Below are positions 1 through 6,913 of a DNA stretch of 7,602 nt, one piece after another (within the stretch, counting starts at the first letter, position 1; every line of letters starts with the position of its first letter). The stretch is taken from contig DCBA01000077.1 in NCBI GenBank assembly GCA_002313255.1, positions 1 to 7,602 on the forward strand, written 5' to 3'. The stretch comes from Gammaproteobacteria bacterium UBA1119. Its GTDB lineage: Bacteria; Pseudomonadota; Gammaproteobacteria; Pseudomonadales; Azotimanducaceae. The position numbers and the translations under genes are program-made. Below the pieces are notes generated by a model that had not been told where the DNA came from, made no database searches, and saw nothing but the letters and a program-made list of their open reading frames with translations.

Positions 1-486
1 CCGGGCCTTAATGTGGTTCCTGACACGTTGGTGGGCGACTACCTGGAGCCCAAGCCGATGGAAAGTGGCGGCGGCGGTTTGGTTTCGACGCTTGGCGATT
101 ACACTCGTTTTATTCAGATGATCGTTGGCGGTGGGATGCTCGACGACGTTCGGGTGCTCGATCCGGAGACGCTCGACATGATGCGGACCAATCAGCTTCC
201 TGAGGGTGTCGGAGTCCAACTACCGAATTGGTTTATGCCAGACACTGTGTTTGGGCTCGGGTTTGCGATCAAAACCGCACCAAGACCTGGCGAAGGCGAA
301 AGGGCGATTGGTGAATACCACTGGGGTGGAATGGCGGGAACGCATTCGTGGATGTCTCCGGCATCAGGTATCTCAGGTATCGTTTTTACACAACGTTTAC
401 CGGGCTTTTGGCATCCCTTTAGTCACGATTTTAAACGTTTGGTTTATCAAGCGACCGCACCGTTACACAGTAAGGTGGGCGAATGA
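1..486 (+). CDS. Serine hydrolase, beta-lactamase class C family (partial, C-terminal part)
   Basis: The reading frame is open at the left edge and ends in TGA at 484-486, so 161 C-terminal codons are visible and the N-terminal part with the SxxK nucleophile motif lies outside. What is seen: an ESGGGGLVST segment near visible residues 21-30, followed by a LGDYTRF helix, as in class C beta-lactamase-related esterases and peptidases. Further on, YHWGGMAGTHSW contains the HxG motif (HWG, visible residues 107-109), which takes the place of KTG in the third active-site motif of this family. The ending GIVFTQ followed by the terminal helix is also typical. Members hydrolyse esters, amides or peptides through an acyl-serine; the substrate cannot be told from this part. 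Its last four bases overlap the next gene (ATGA), so the two are almost certainly co-transcribed and translationally coupled. Family assignment is strong, function is open. Confidence 0.88.
   Translation, partial: PGLNVVPDTLVGDYLEPKPMESGGGGLVSTLGDYTRFIQMIVGGGMLDDVRVLDPETLDMMRTNQLPEGVGVQLPNWFMPDTVFGLGFAIKTAPRPGEGERAIGEYHWGGMAGTHSWMSPASGISGIVFTQRLPGFWHPFSHDFKRLVYQATAPLHSKVGE
364..381 (+). repeat. Perfect 9-bp tandem duplication (TCAGGTATC x2)
   Basis: Two adjacent identical copies of TCAGGTATC lie inside the serine hydrolase gene and are in frame, encoding Ser-Gly-Ile twice. The spacing between the HxG motif and the final TQ motif looks normal for the family, so the repeat need not be a recent insertion. 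Confidence 0.85.
472..478 (+). promoter_or_regulatory. Ribosome binding site of the dioxygenase gene
   Basis: AAGGTGG lies inside the end of the serine hydrolase gene, a few bases before the ATG at 483. It supports that ATG as the true start and fits translation coupled to the upstream gene. Confidence 0.6.
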
Positions 487-1316
487 AGGTTACGCACATC
501 TCAGAAATCCTTGGGGCGGAAGTCGAGGGCGTCGATTGCCGAGATATTTCTAATCGCGACCTCGCTGCTTTGCAAGCATTGCTGTGGGATCGTGGGATGT
601 TGTCCTTTCCCAATCAGGACTTGACTCCGGGCTCGCAGCTCGCGTTTGCCGAGCGATGGGGTGCGATCAACGTGAATCGTTTCTTTACGCCCGTGGCAGC
701 GAATCCGCGAGTGGCTGAAGTTTTGAAGGAAGGCGATCAAGAGTTAAATATCGGTGGTGGTTGGCATACGGACCATTCTTACGACGAAATTCCAGCCATG
801 GGTTCGATGCTTTATGCGTTAGAAATCCCTGAGACCGGTGGCGACACCCTTTTTGCCAGCATGTACGCCGCCTACGCGAACCTGTCCGATGGATTCAAGC
901 AGGCGCTTTCGTCGATGCGCGCCGTGCATTCAAGTCGACACGTGTTCGGAAACGAGCACGTTGCGGGGGATCGTCCTCGAAAACGGCTACACAACTCGGA
1001 CTTGGCGGTCCAAGATGCGGTGCATCCTGTAGTGATTGAGCATCCGGGATCTGGTCGGCCATCGCTCTATGTCAATCCTTCATTCACGGTGCGTTTCGAC
1101 GGTTGGTCGAAGACAGAATCAGAATCGTTGCTTGCTTACTTGTACCGTTTTGGCGCGCGTCCGGAACACACCATTCGCTATCGCTGGAAACCGGGGTCTC
1201 TGGTGATCTGGGACAATCGGGCGACCTGGCATTACGCGTTAAACGACTACCCCGGTCAACGCCGTCTCATGCACCGCGTCACGGTAGAAGGCGTTCCTTT
1301 GGCAGCTATCAACTGA
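483..1316 (+). CDS. TauD/TfdA-family Fe(II)/2-oxoglutarate-dependent dioxygenase
   Basis: The 277-residue product has the length usual for the TauD/TfdA family, whose members couple oxidative decarboxylation of 2-oxoglutarate to hydroxylation of a substrate, often releasing sulfite, a phenol or an amine. The full active site is visible: the HxD iron ligands His95 and Asp97 (WHTDHSY), Thr122 in GGDT, the distal iron ligand His250 in WDNRATWH, and Arg261 and Arg265 at +11 and +15 after it, the places of the 2-oxoglutarate-binding arginines of TauD. The His95 to Thr122 spacing of 27 also equals the TauD spacing. No signal peptide is seen, so it is cytoplasmic. The ATG overlaps the serine hydrolase stop (ATGA), suggesting the hydrolase releases or prepares a compound that this enzyme oxidises; that is inference. 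The 3' end overlaps the opposing SDR gene by 8 bp. Substrate unknown: it should not be named taurine or 2,4-D dioxygenase. Confidence 0.93.
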   Translation: MKVTHISEILGAEVEGVDCRDISNRDLAALQALLWDRGMLSFPNQDLTPGSQLAFAERWGAINVNRFFTPVAANPRVAEVLKEGDQELNIGGGWHTDHSYDEIPAMGSMLYALEIPETGGDTLFASMYAAYANLSDGFKQALSSMRAVHSSRHVFGNEHVAGDRPRKRLHNSDLAVQDAVHPVVIEHPGSGRPSLYVNPSFTVRFDGWSKTESESLLAYLYRFGARPEHTIRYRWKPGSLVIWDNRATWHYALNDYPGQRRLMHRVTVEGVPLAAIN

Positions 1317-2193
1317 GTCGAATGCCAAAATACTCTTCGTAACGACGGTTATAGTCTTCATCGCTGAGATCTGCCCCCATCTCGATCCAATCTTCGTCAT
1401 CGATCGCACGGCGCCCATTGAACATGCCTTCGGCATCCTCGCCCACGGGCCATCGTAGTCGATAGTCGGGGGCGTGGATCGCAGTCACGATCGTTTCGGC
1501 CACCCGTTTGGGTTGAACGTTTGCATCGAATCCTGCTTTAAACATTTTGCCGTTGCGGCGCATGATCGGTTGGTAGGGCGACTGTTTGTCGTAGCGAGTT
1601 GCTTCGGTCGAGTTATCAAAAATCCGCGTCATGATGACGCCGGGTTCGATGTTTACGACGCGTATGTTGAACCGAAATACTTCGTGGGCAAGTGCTTCGC
1701 CGAGGCATTCCAATGCCCACTTCGTTGCGGAGTATGGAATTTGGTTGGGCATTGCCACCAGGCCTTCCATGGATGTGACATTAACGATGGTACCGCTACG
1801 GCGCTCCCGCATTTGTGGCAAAACGGCCTGTATGCAACGGACTGCCCCAAAATAATTGGTTTCAAAAATTGCACGGTGTTCGTGTTCCGGCGTCAATTCC
1901 AATGGTGTCGCGCCGCCGATGCCGGCGTTATTCACCAAGACGTCGATCGGTCCGGATTGCCGAACGATCGTGAATGCGGCGTCGGTGGATACGGCTGAAG
2001 TGACGTCCATGGGAACGACGGTGATACCAAGGCCTTCCAGCTCAGCAACTTTTGTTAGAGGTTCCGCCTTGCTGGTGTTACGCATACCAGCAAATACCTT
2101 GTAACCCCTACGAGCGAGTTCAAGGGCGGAGGCGAAACCGATCCCGGTACTCGCGCCGGTGACCACCGCAATGCCCAATTCTTCCGTCTCCAT
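1309..2193 (-). CDS. Classical short-chain dehydrogenase/reductase (SDR)
   Basis: The 294-residue product is a complete classical SDR: NAD(P)-dependent oxidation or reduction of an alcohol/carbonyl. Counted from the start chosen here, TGASTGIG (12-19) is the cofactor loop, NNAG is at 88-91, and the catalytic residues are Asn113, Ser141, Tyr154 and Lys158 (YSATK). Arg38 after the second strand (FAGMRN) suggests NADP(H) over NAD(H). The C-terminal 50-60 residues, acidic and aromatic, extend beyond the minimal 250-residue SDR, as in retinol/17-beta-hydroxysteroid-type members; the substrate is unknown. An in-frame ATG at 2211 would add six residues, but it has no Shine-Dalgarno sequence, whereas the ATG at 2193 follows GGGGGA and gives the usual short lead into the first strand. 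The gene faces the dioxygenase tail to tail with an 8-bp overlap and diverges from the barrel gene, so it is probably its own transcription unit. Confidence 0.93.
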   Translation of the reverse strand: METEELGIAVVTGASTGIGFASALELARRGYKVFAGMRNTSKAEPLTKVAELEGLGITVVPMDVTSAVSTDAAFTIVRQSGPIDVLVNNAGIGGATPLELTPEHEHRAIFETNYFGAVRCIQAVLPQMRERRSGTIVNVTSMEGLVAMPNQIPYSATKWALECLGEALAHEVFRFNIRVVNIEPGVIMTRIFDNSTEATRYDKQSPYQPIMRRNGKMFKAGFDANVQPKRVAETIVTAIHAPDYRLRWPVGEDAEGMFNGRRAIDDEDWIEMGADLSDEDYNRRYEEYFGIRLS

Positions 2194-2197
2194 AAGG

Positions 2198-2203
2198 TCC
2201 CCC
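2198..2203 (-). promoter_or_regulatory. Putative ribosome binding site deciding the SDR start
   Basis: On the minus strand GGGGGA lies four bases before the ATG at 2193. The alternative upstream ATG at 2211 is preceded only by A/T-rich sequence. This favours the 294-residue form, although the spacing is slightly short. Confidence 0.45.
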
Positions 2204-2255
2204 GATGCCATTATTTATGGACAAATAAAACAATATATATCAATAGGATATAGCA

Positions 2256-2274
2256 ATATTTTGAAATAAAATAT
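2256..2274. repeat. AT-rich inverted repeat, candidate operator
   Basis: ATATTTT, five bases (GAAAT), then AAAATAT: perfect 7-bp arms, visible directly. The position between divergent genes fits a regulator binding site, but in sequence this AT-rich such a repeat can arise by chance. Confidence 0.35.
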
Positions 2275-2304
2275 GATGATCTGATCGTTAAACCTTCGTT
2301 TTGA

Positions 2305-2319
2305 GCTTTAGTTTAAAGC
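2305..2319. repeat. 15-bp inverted repeat GCTTTA-GTT-TAAAGC, candidate operator
   Basis: Perfect 6-bp arms are separated by 3 bases. It lies about 50 bp upstream of the predicted -10 element of the barrel gene, a place suited to an activator site. It is not followed by a T run, so it does not look like a terminator. No regulator gene is present in the window. Confidence 0.35.
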
Positions 2320-2366
2320 GGGTAGGGGCTAGGGAATCTGGTGCTGGGTCCGACAAAGTAGGGGAC

Positions 2367-2375
2367 TGGTATAAT
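2367..2375 (+). promoter_or_regulatory. Extended -10 promoter element of the barrel gene
   Basis: TGGTATAAT is a perfect sigma-70 -10 hexamer (TATAAT, 2370-2375) preceded by the TGn extension. No recognisable -35 box lies 16-18 bp upstream, which the extended -10 can compensate for. Transcription would begin near 2381-2383, about 24 bases before the ATG at 2407. Confidence 0.5.
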
Positions 2376-2406
2376 CGTTCAGTTGTACTCTCGATGGCTC
2401 TTCCGT

Positions 2407-5220
2407 ATGTCCCGCTTCATAGGCTACTGGTGCCTGTTGGTTATCTCTTTGTATACCGTCGCTAATGACGATGGCGGAATCGTGGTCGGCAGTTATGCGG
2501 ATCCCGCACGGGCAACAAAAGAGCGTGCGACGATCCCACGAGGGCTCCAATCAGAGATTGTTGAGGTGCTCGTTAACGACGAGCGTTACTACCGCGTGGT
2601 CGTGTTTACATCGGATCCCCAACAATTTCTGGTCGCGGCAAGAGCGGGAAGGTATGCCGATGCATGGTTTTGGTCGAATGCAAGATCGTCGTCCTTGCCA
2701 AGTCAAGTCAATCATCCGGTATTGCAAGCGAAGTCCACCGGGCTCCCAAGCACGGTCGATCGTTTTGGGGTGGCGTCGCTTAGAAGAAGCACCGGCGTCT
2801 CGGTGCCGGGAGATGAAAGTCTAGCGGAAACCTCGCGCTCATCCATCGTTATGCAGGAGCAAGGGAGACAAGATGCGGTTGCCGTTGCCAGATACGAGAC
2901 TGTCGGCATCGAAATCGATGGTGTCTTGAATGAGGCTATTTGGAACGAAGTCAAGGCTTACGACAACATGGTTGTTCTGGAGCCGGACACGCTCGAGCAA
3001 GCCAGACATCGTACTCAAATGCGTTTTCTCTACACCGACCGTGGGCTATACATTGGCGTCGTCAATTATCAACCTGTGGAAACATTGATTGCTCGACTGT
3101 CGAGCCGTGACGTCAACATTAACCGGGACGCGTGGGGTATTGCCCTCGATACGTCCGGTGAAGGTCTTTACGGATACGTGTTCAATGTCGCGCTCGGCGG
3201 GTCCGTGATTGATGGAAAAGTTGCGCCAGAACGATCGTTTGCTTTGGAGTGGGACGGGCCCTGGGAAACCGCAACGCACGCGCGCGCTGACGGTTGGAGT
3301 CTTGAAGCTTTCTTACCCTGGTCGATGATGACGTTGCCGCGGGTCGATGGCGATCGCGTGATGGGATTTTGGGTAAATCGAAAGGTTGCCTACATTGACG
3401 AGCGCTGGGGTTGGCCAGCTTTACCGTTTACCGGGGCGCGTTTTATGTCGGCATTGAAACCCATGGCCTTTCCAGGCGTGACTCCCAAGAAACAATTGGT
3501 CGTGTTCCCGTACGGATCGACAAGCTACGACAGTGGGCCGGGCGTAGACGAAGCCGATTTTCGGGCCGGAATCGACGTCTTTTGGCGGCCAACTAGCGAT
3601 CTCCAGTTAACTGCGGCGCTTTACCCTGACTTTGGGGCGGTGGAATCGGATGATGTGGTTGTTAATTTGACCTCACGAGAGACTTTCTTTCCTGAGAAGC
3701 GTTTATTTTTCCTCGAAGGCAACGAGAACTTCATTACGTCGCCACGGTCTCAGACGATGAGGGGAGGTGGTAGTTCGGGGGGCGGGGCTCGGCAAACGGC
3801 GACGAGCTTCAGGGGGACGCCGACGACGCTTCTGAATACGCGCCGTATCGGTGGTGCACCACTAATTGATATTCCAGCAGACGTCACGGTTCCGGGCTAT
3901 GAGCGATCTAAACCGACCCAGCTTCTAGGGGCGTTGAAATTGACAGGTCAAACGGGACCGATGCGATACGGCTTTCTGAGTGCAATCGAAGATGATCCCG
4001 TGGTCTATGGACTAAGGAACGGTATCCGGACTGGCGTCGAAGGTGATGGCCGGAATTTCAGTGTGGCGCGGTTGATGTACGAGAGCGTAGACGAAGGGCG
4101 GCGCTCCGTTGGTTATCTGGGGACGGTTGTCGATCACCCATTACGTAAAGCAACGACGCATGGATTCGATGTTCATTTTTTGAACGCGAGCGGCAAATTG
4201 AACGTCGACACCCAATTCCTGATGAGCGATATCGAAGATTCCCAAGGATTTGGTGGGTGGGCAGATATTAGCTACACCCCACGACGGGGACTGATGCATA
4301 TGGTCGGGCTCGAATATCTCGACAAAAAAATTGATATCAGCGATCTCGGTTTTCTGGAGCGGTCGGATAGCATAGGTGGTCGCTACTCGCTGATGTACGT
4401 GAAATCTTCCGGTATGAAGCGATTTCGATCTTGGCGAAGCATGTCGACGCTTACCAATTGGGTGAACGGCGACGGTCGCAACATCAAGACGGGAATATTT
4501 TCGCGCAACAGTTTGATGTTCATTAATCGAAACGAAGTTCGGATGCACTTTTACTACTTTCCGCGGCGATGGGAAGACCTTGAAAGCCGAGGAAATGGAT
4601 CGTTCCGCACTCATGATCGCGTGTATTGGGAACTGGCTTATGGCACAGATACTAGCCAAACGTTTAGTTGGAGCATCCAGGGCGGTGCTATGCAGGAACA
4701 CTTGTCCGGGCGGACGCAGTTTGTAGGAGTGGGCATAACCTTTAAGCCAGTCGATCGCTTTTCTCTGGATATTGACGCTAATTACCGGCACCACCAAGGT
4801 TGGTTGTTGCACCAAGGTGGTCGACGGATGACAACGTTTGACGCGGGCAATTGGCAACCGCGTTTCGCCATGGACGTCTTTCTGACGGCCCGACAACAGC
4901 TCCGGTTAACCATGCAATGGGCAGGTATCGTTGCCGACGAGCAAGCGTTTTATCAGATTCCAATGGAACCTGGAGCGCTTATCGAAGTCGACAAAGATGC
5001 TGACGAGGCTATAGGTGATTTCACGATGAGTCGATTGACGGCGCAGCTTCGTTATCGGTGGGAGATCGCACCGCTATCCGATCTATTCGTCGTCTACACC
5101 CGGGGTAGTAACCTGGACAATCGGGTCGACGATGAATTTGGCAATCTGTTGACGGATTCGTTCTCGGATCCGGTGATCGATGTTTTTGTAGTTAAGTTGC
5201 GTTACCGGTTTGGAAACTAG
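2407..5220 (+). CDS. Exported SPOR-CBM9-like-DUF5916 outer-membrane beta-barrel protein
   Basis: The product has 937 residues from the ATG. Residues 1-19 form a signal peptide (basic start, hydrophobic core, cleavage after TVA). Residues about 23-90 resemble a SPOR domain (GSYADPARA at the first strand/helix, YYRVVV later), a fold that binds peptidoglycan denuded of stem peptides. A Ser-rich linker follows to about 160. Residues about 162-357 match the CBM9-like domain paired with DUF5916: IDGVLNEAIW near 170-179, then the LYTDRGLYIGV strand. The DUF5916 signatures follow: PDFGAVESD (407-415), FFPEKRLFFLEG (427-438) and TRRIG (478-482), with a Gly/Ser-rich insert at about 451-462. The rest is alternating aromatic strands ending in KLRYRFGN, as in an outer-membrane barrel. 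Family function is not established; glycan binding or uptake is a guess. A TTG at 2383 would add eight residues but sits at the predicted transcription start. The gene stands alone. Confidence 0.85.
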   Translation: MSRFIGYWCLLVISLYTVANDDGGIVVGSYADPARATKERATIPRGLQSEIVEVLVNDERYYRVVVFTSDPQQFLVAARAGRYADAWFWSNARSSSLPSQVNHPVLQAKSTGLPSTVDRFGVASLRRSTGVSVPGDESLAETSRSSIVMQEQGRQDAVAVARYETVGIEIDGVLNEAIWNEVKAYDNMVVLEPDTLEQARHRTQMRFLYTDRGLYIGVVNYQPVETLIARLSSRDVNINRDAWGIALDTSGEGLYGYVFNVALGGSVIDGKVAPERSFALEWDGPWETATHARADGWSLEAFLPWSMMTLPRVDGDRVMGFWVNRKVAYIDERWGWPALPFTGARFMSALKPMAFPGVTPKKQLVVFPYGSTSYDSGPGVDEADFRAGIDVFWRPTSDLQLTAALYPDFGAVESDDVVVNLTSRETFFPEKRLFFLEGNENFITSPRSQTMRGGGSSGGGARQTATSFRGTPTTLLNTRRIGGAPLIDIPADVTVPGYERSKPTQLLGALKLTGQTGPMRYGFLSAIEDDPVVYGLRNGIRTGVEGDGRNFSVARLMYESVDEGRRSVGYLGTVVDHPLRKATTHGFDVHFLNASGKLNVDTQFLMSDIEDSQGFGGWADISYTPRRGLMHMVGLEYLDKKIDISDLGFLERSDSIGGRYSLMYVKSSGMKRFRSWRSMSTLTNWVNGDGRNIKTGIFSRNSLMFINRNEVRMHFYYFPRRWEDLESRGNGSFRTHDRVYWELAYGTDTSQTFSWSIQGGAMQEHLSGRTQFVGVGITFKPVDRFSLDIDANYRHHQGWLLHQGGRRMTTFDAGNWQPRFAMDVFLTARQQLRLTMQWAGIVADEQAFYQIPMEPGALIEVDKDADEAIGDFTMSRLTAQLRYRWEIAPLSDLFVVYTRGSNLDNRVDDEFGNLLTDSFSDPVIDVFVVKLRYRFGN

Positions 5221-5248
5221 TCACTTATGAGGCGTTGTCTTGGCTCGG

Positions 5249-5650
5249 TTATTCAACGCTGTTTACCCACTTCTGGACGTTAACGACCTCGAGCCTGATA
5301 GATTCGATACCAATCTCGGTGTGGCCATAGCCCGTATACTTTTCGGTGAACTTGTTTCGCGCAGCGGTGGGCAACGGAACGATCGACGCAATGGCGTCGA
5401 CGCGGACCCACCAAAGCTGAGCCCAGTCTTCTTCGTAGTGGTCAACTAGAAGGGCGACTTCAGGGTGCTGTTCTATATTACTGATGCGCTTTAATCTCCC
5501 CGGCTTCTTAAGCTTGCCGTCAATGGGGAGATAGATATGGTTTCCCTCGGAAACAAGGACCACGGGCACGAGGTGCGGCTTGAGTCCGTCGGTCGTCGCG
5601 AATCGTGCGACGTCCGCTGAATCGATTAGCTCAACCAACCAGGGTTCCAT
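5249..5650 (-). CDS. PPOX-class (pyridoxamine 5'-phosphate oxidase-like) flavin/F420-type oxidoreductase
   Basis: This small 133-residue single-domain protein has the split-barrel fold of the pyridoxamine-phosphate-oxidase-like superfamily. The N-terminal RFATTDGLKPHLVPVV (16-31) is the typical opening strand pair. LKRISNIEQHPEVALLVDHY (53-72) and the WAQLWWVRVD strand (76-85) resemble closely the TIGR03668 group, described as F420-dependent PPOX proteins and best known from actinobacteria. Cofactor choice (F420, FMN or none) cannot be read from the sequence. The ATG begins one base after the TAA of the epoxide hydrolase gene, so the two are one translationally coupled unit and the protein may act on a product or by-product of that pathway (inference). 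Its stop is 28 bp from the end of the convergent barrel gene, with no obvious terminator hairpin between. Confidence 0.85.
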   Translation of the reverse strand: MEPWLVELIDSADVARFATTDGLKPHLVPVVLVSEGNHIYLPIDGKLKKPGRLKRISNIEQHPEVALLVDHYEEDWAQLWWVRVDAIASIVPLPTAARNKFTEKYTGYGHTEIGIESIRLEVVNVQKWVNSVE

Positions 5651-5651
5651 G

Positions 5652-6788
5652 TTATCTCATGGTACGAAAGCAGTTCCTGATCTCGTCGACGAAGGTTAAA
5701 GGCTGCTCAAAGGCTGCGAAATGACCGCCTTTTTCCAGGACATTGAAGTACCGCAAATCCTTGAACCGATTTTCAACCCACCGTTTTGAGGCCGAAAAAA
5801 TCTCTTTAGGGAAAATACTGCACCCCGATGGCACAGTGATATCGCCGGTTGAGCCACGATTGAAACTCTCCCAGTAGAGTCGAGCCGACGACGCTCCCGA
5901 TCCTGTGAGCCAGTAAAACATGACGTTATCGAGCAATTCGTCCCGGGATAAAACGTTTTCTGGATGACCGTCGCAGTCCGTCCACTGGTAAAACTTTTCA
6001 ACGATCCATGCCGCTTGAGCCGCAGGTGAGTCGACTAGGCCATAACCCAACGTTTGTGGTCTGGTGCTTTGTTGCTTTGAGTAACCGGAATCCCAATCCT
6101 GATAGAACTGTCTCGATTTGATTGCCTTCTCTTCCAGCGGCGTTAGATCTTTCATCTGATCCGCGCTAGGGGCAGCGATGGGCATGTTGGTGTGTATCCC
6201 GGCGCAATGTTCGGGATCCTGGACTCCGATTGATGTCGTGATCGCGGAGCCCCAGTCGCCGCCTTGCGCGAAGTAATTTTGATATCCGAGTCGTTGCATC
6301 AGTTCCCCCCAGGCCTCAGCAACTTTATCAACGCCCCAACCGGTGGTCGTCGGTTTCCCAGAGAAACCATAGCCGGGCAACGCGGGTACGACCAAGTGGA
6401 ACGCATCGTCGGCGTCGCCACCGTGTGTCTCTGGGTCTGAGAGTGGCCCCAATACTTTCATAAATTCGATGATCGATCCGGGCCACCCGTGCGTTAGAAC
6501 GAGGGGCATGGCGTTCTCAACTGGGGACTTCAGGTGAAGAAAATGAATGTCGACGCCGTCAATTTCGGTCATATATTGCGGAATTTCGTTGAGAGCTTCC
6601 TCAGTAGTCCGCCAGTTGTATTCTGTTTGCCAATAGGCGCAAAGCTCTTGGACATACTGAAGGGGAATGCCTTGGGTCCAATCGTCGACGGGTTCTGATT
6701 CCGGCCATCGCGTTCGGGCCAAACGGTCATTCAAGTCATTCAGGTCCGCGTCGTCGACATGGATTTGAAAAGTTCGTACGTCGTCCAT
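5652..6788 (-). CDS. Epoxide hydrolase, EHN/alpha-beta hydrolase family
   Basis: The 378-residue product hydrolyses an epoxide to a vicinal diol through an aspartyl-ester intermediate. Residues 5-110 are the EHN domain found before the catalytic domain in microsomal and juvenile-hormone epoxide hydrolases (RLARTRWPESEP, later YMTEIDGVDIHFLHLKSP). HGWPGS (100-105) is the HGxP oxyanion-hole motif; Asp178 in GGDWGS is the nucleophile; His356 in GGHFAAFEQP is the base. Glu329 in FPKEIF is the likely acid partner, and Tyr235 and Tyr305 are candidates for the lid tyrosines that hold the epoxide oxygen. Length and all motifs are normal, so it should be active. There is no signal peptide, so it is cytoplasmic. 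It lies 125 bp downstream of a probable halohydrin dehalogenase and 1 bp before the PPOX gene, suggesting it takes the epoxide made by the former. Its own good ribosome binding site supports the start at 6788. Confidence 0.95.
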   Translation of the reverse strand: MDDVRTFQIHVDDADLNDLNDRLARTRWPESEPVDDWTQGIPLQYVQELCAYWQTEYNWRTTEEALNEIPQYMTEIDGVDIHFLHLKSPVENAMPLVLTHGWPGSIIEFMKVLGPLSDPETHGGDADDAFHLVVPALPGYGFSGKPTTTGWGVDKVAEAWGELMQRLGYQNYFAQGGDWGSAITTSIGVQDPEHCAGIHTNMPIAAPSADQMKDLTPLEEKAIKSRQFYQDWDSGYSKQQSTRPQTLGYGLVDSPAAQAAWIVEKFYQWTDCDGHPENVLSRDELLDNVMFYWLTGSGASSARLYWESFNRGSTGDITVPSGCSIFPKEIFSASKRWVENRFKDLRYFNVLEKGGHFAAFEQPLTFVDEIRNCFRTMR

Positions 6789-6913
6789 GGGGATTCCTTA
6801 GCAGCTCAGTCTGGAACGTATCAGTGGAAGTGACTCGATCGCGTGTGTCAAGAGAAACTGGCTAGATGCGGTGAGGCAAGCGATGGAACGTAGGCGTTTT
6901 CTGATGCGTGTGC
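6789..6913. other. Intergenic gap between the dehalogenase and epoxide hydrolase genes
   Basis: The 125-bp gap holds the epoxide hydrolase ribosome binding site and, on the minus strand, a perfect TTGACA (6846-6851). No -10 hexamer lies 16-18 bp after it, so a promoter is only possible. No terminator hairpin with a T run is visible, so read-through from the dehalogenase gene is plausible. Confidence 0.5.
6794..6799 (-). promoter_or_regulatory. Ribosome binding site of the epoxide hydrolase gene
   Basis: On the minus strand AAGGAA lies five bases before the ATG at 6788, a near-consensus site that settles the start codon. Confidence 0.7.

Larger units (their letters stand above)
2194..2406. 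other. Divergent intergenic region with AT-rich core
   Basis: This is the longest gene-free stretch, about 213 bp between two divergent start codons. Positions 2221-2280 hold only 10 G/C in 60 bases, in sharp contrast to the flanking genes. The core carries CAATA at 2231, 2241 and 2254 and an inverted repeat at 2256-2274. The half nearer the barrel gene is G-rich, with the heptamer GTAGGGG twice (2322-2328 and 2358-2364), an inverted repeat at 2305-2319 and a -10 element at 2370-2375. The promoters of both flanking genes must lie here. I could not pick a convincing minus-strand promoter by eye because the AT-rich sequence gives many weak matches. Confidence 0.75.

Noticed and set aside
1474..1998. 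174-codon open frame on the plus strand opposite the SDR gene
   Set aside because: It is fully antisense to a canonical SDR with intact catalytic residues, and its Cys/His/Phe-rich composition shows no domain.
4792..4818. CACCAAGGT repeated at 4792-4800 and 4810-4818
   Set aside because: It lies in coding sequence for two His-Gln-Gly stretches in the barrel and is best explained by similar codons, not by a functional repeat.
4141..4896. 251-codon open frame on the minus strand inside the barrel gene
   Set aside because: It is antisense to a gene with clear domain signatures, has no recognisable domain, and its composition is what a shadow frame of this gene would give.
5221..5248. Possible bidirectional terminator between the convergent barrel and PPOX genes
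   Set aside because: The 28-bp gap contains no stable hairpin or T run that I can see.
6846..6851. Perfect TTGACA on the minus strand upstream of the epoxide hydrolase gene
   Set aside because: No acceptable -10 hexamer lies 16-18 bp downstream; the nearest candidate (TGATAC) is about 22 bp away, so it is not called as a promoter.
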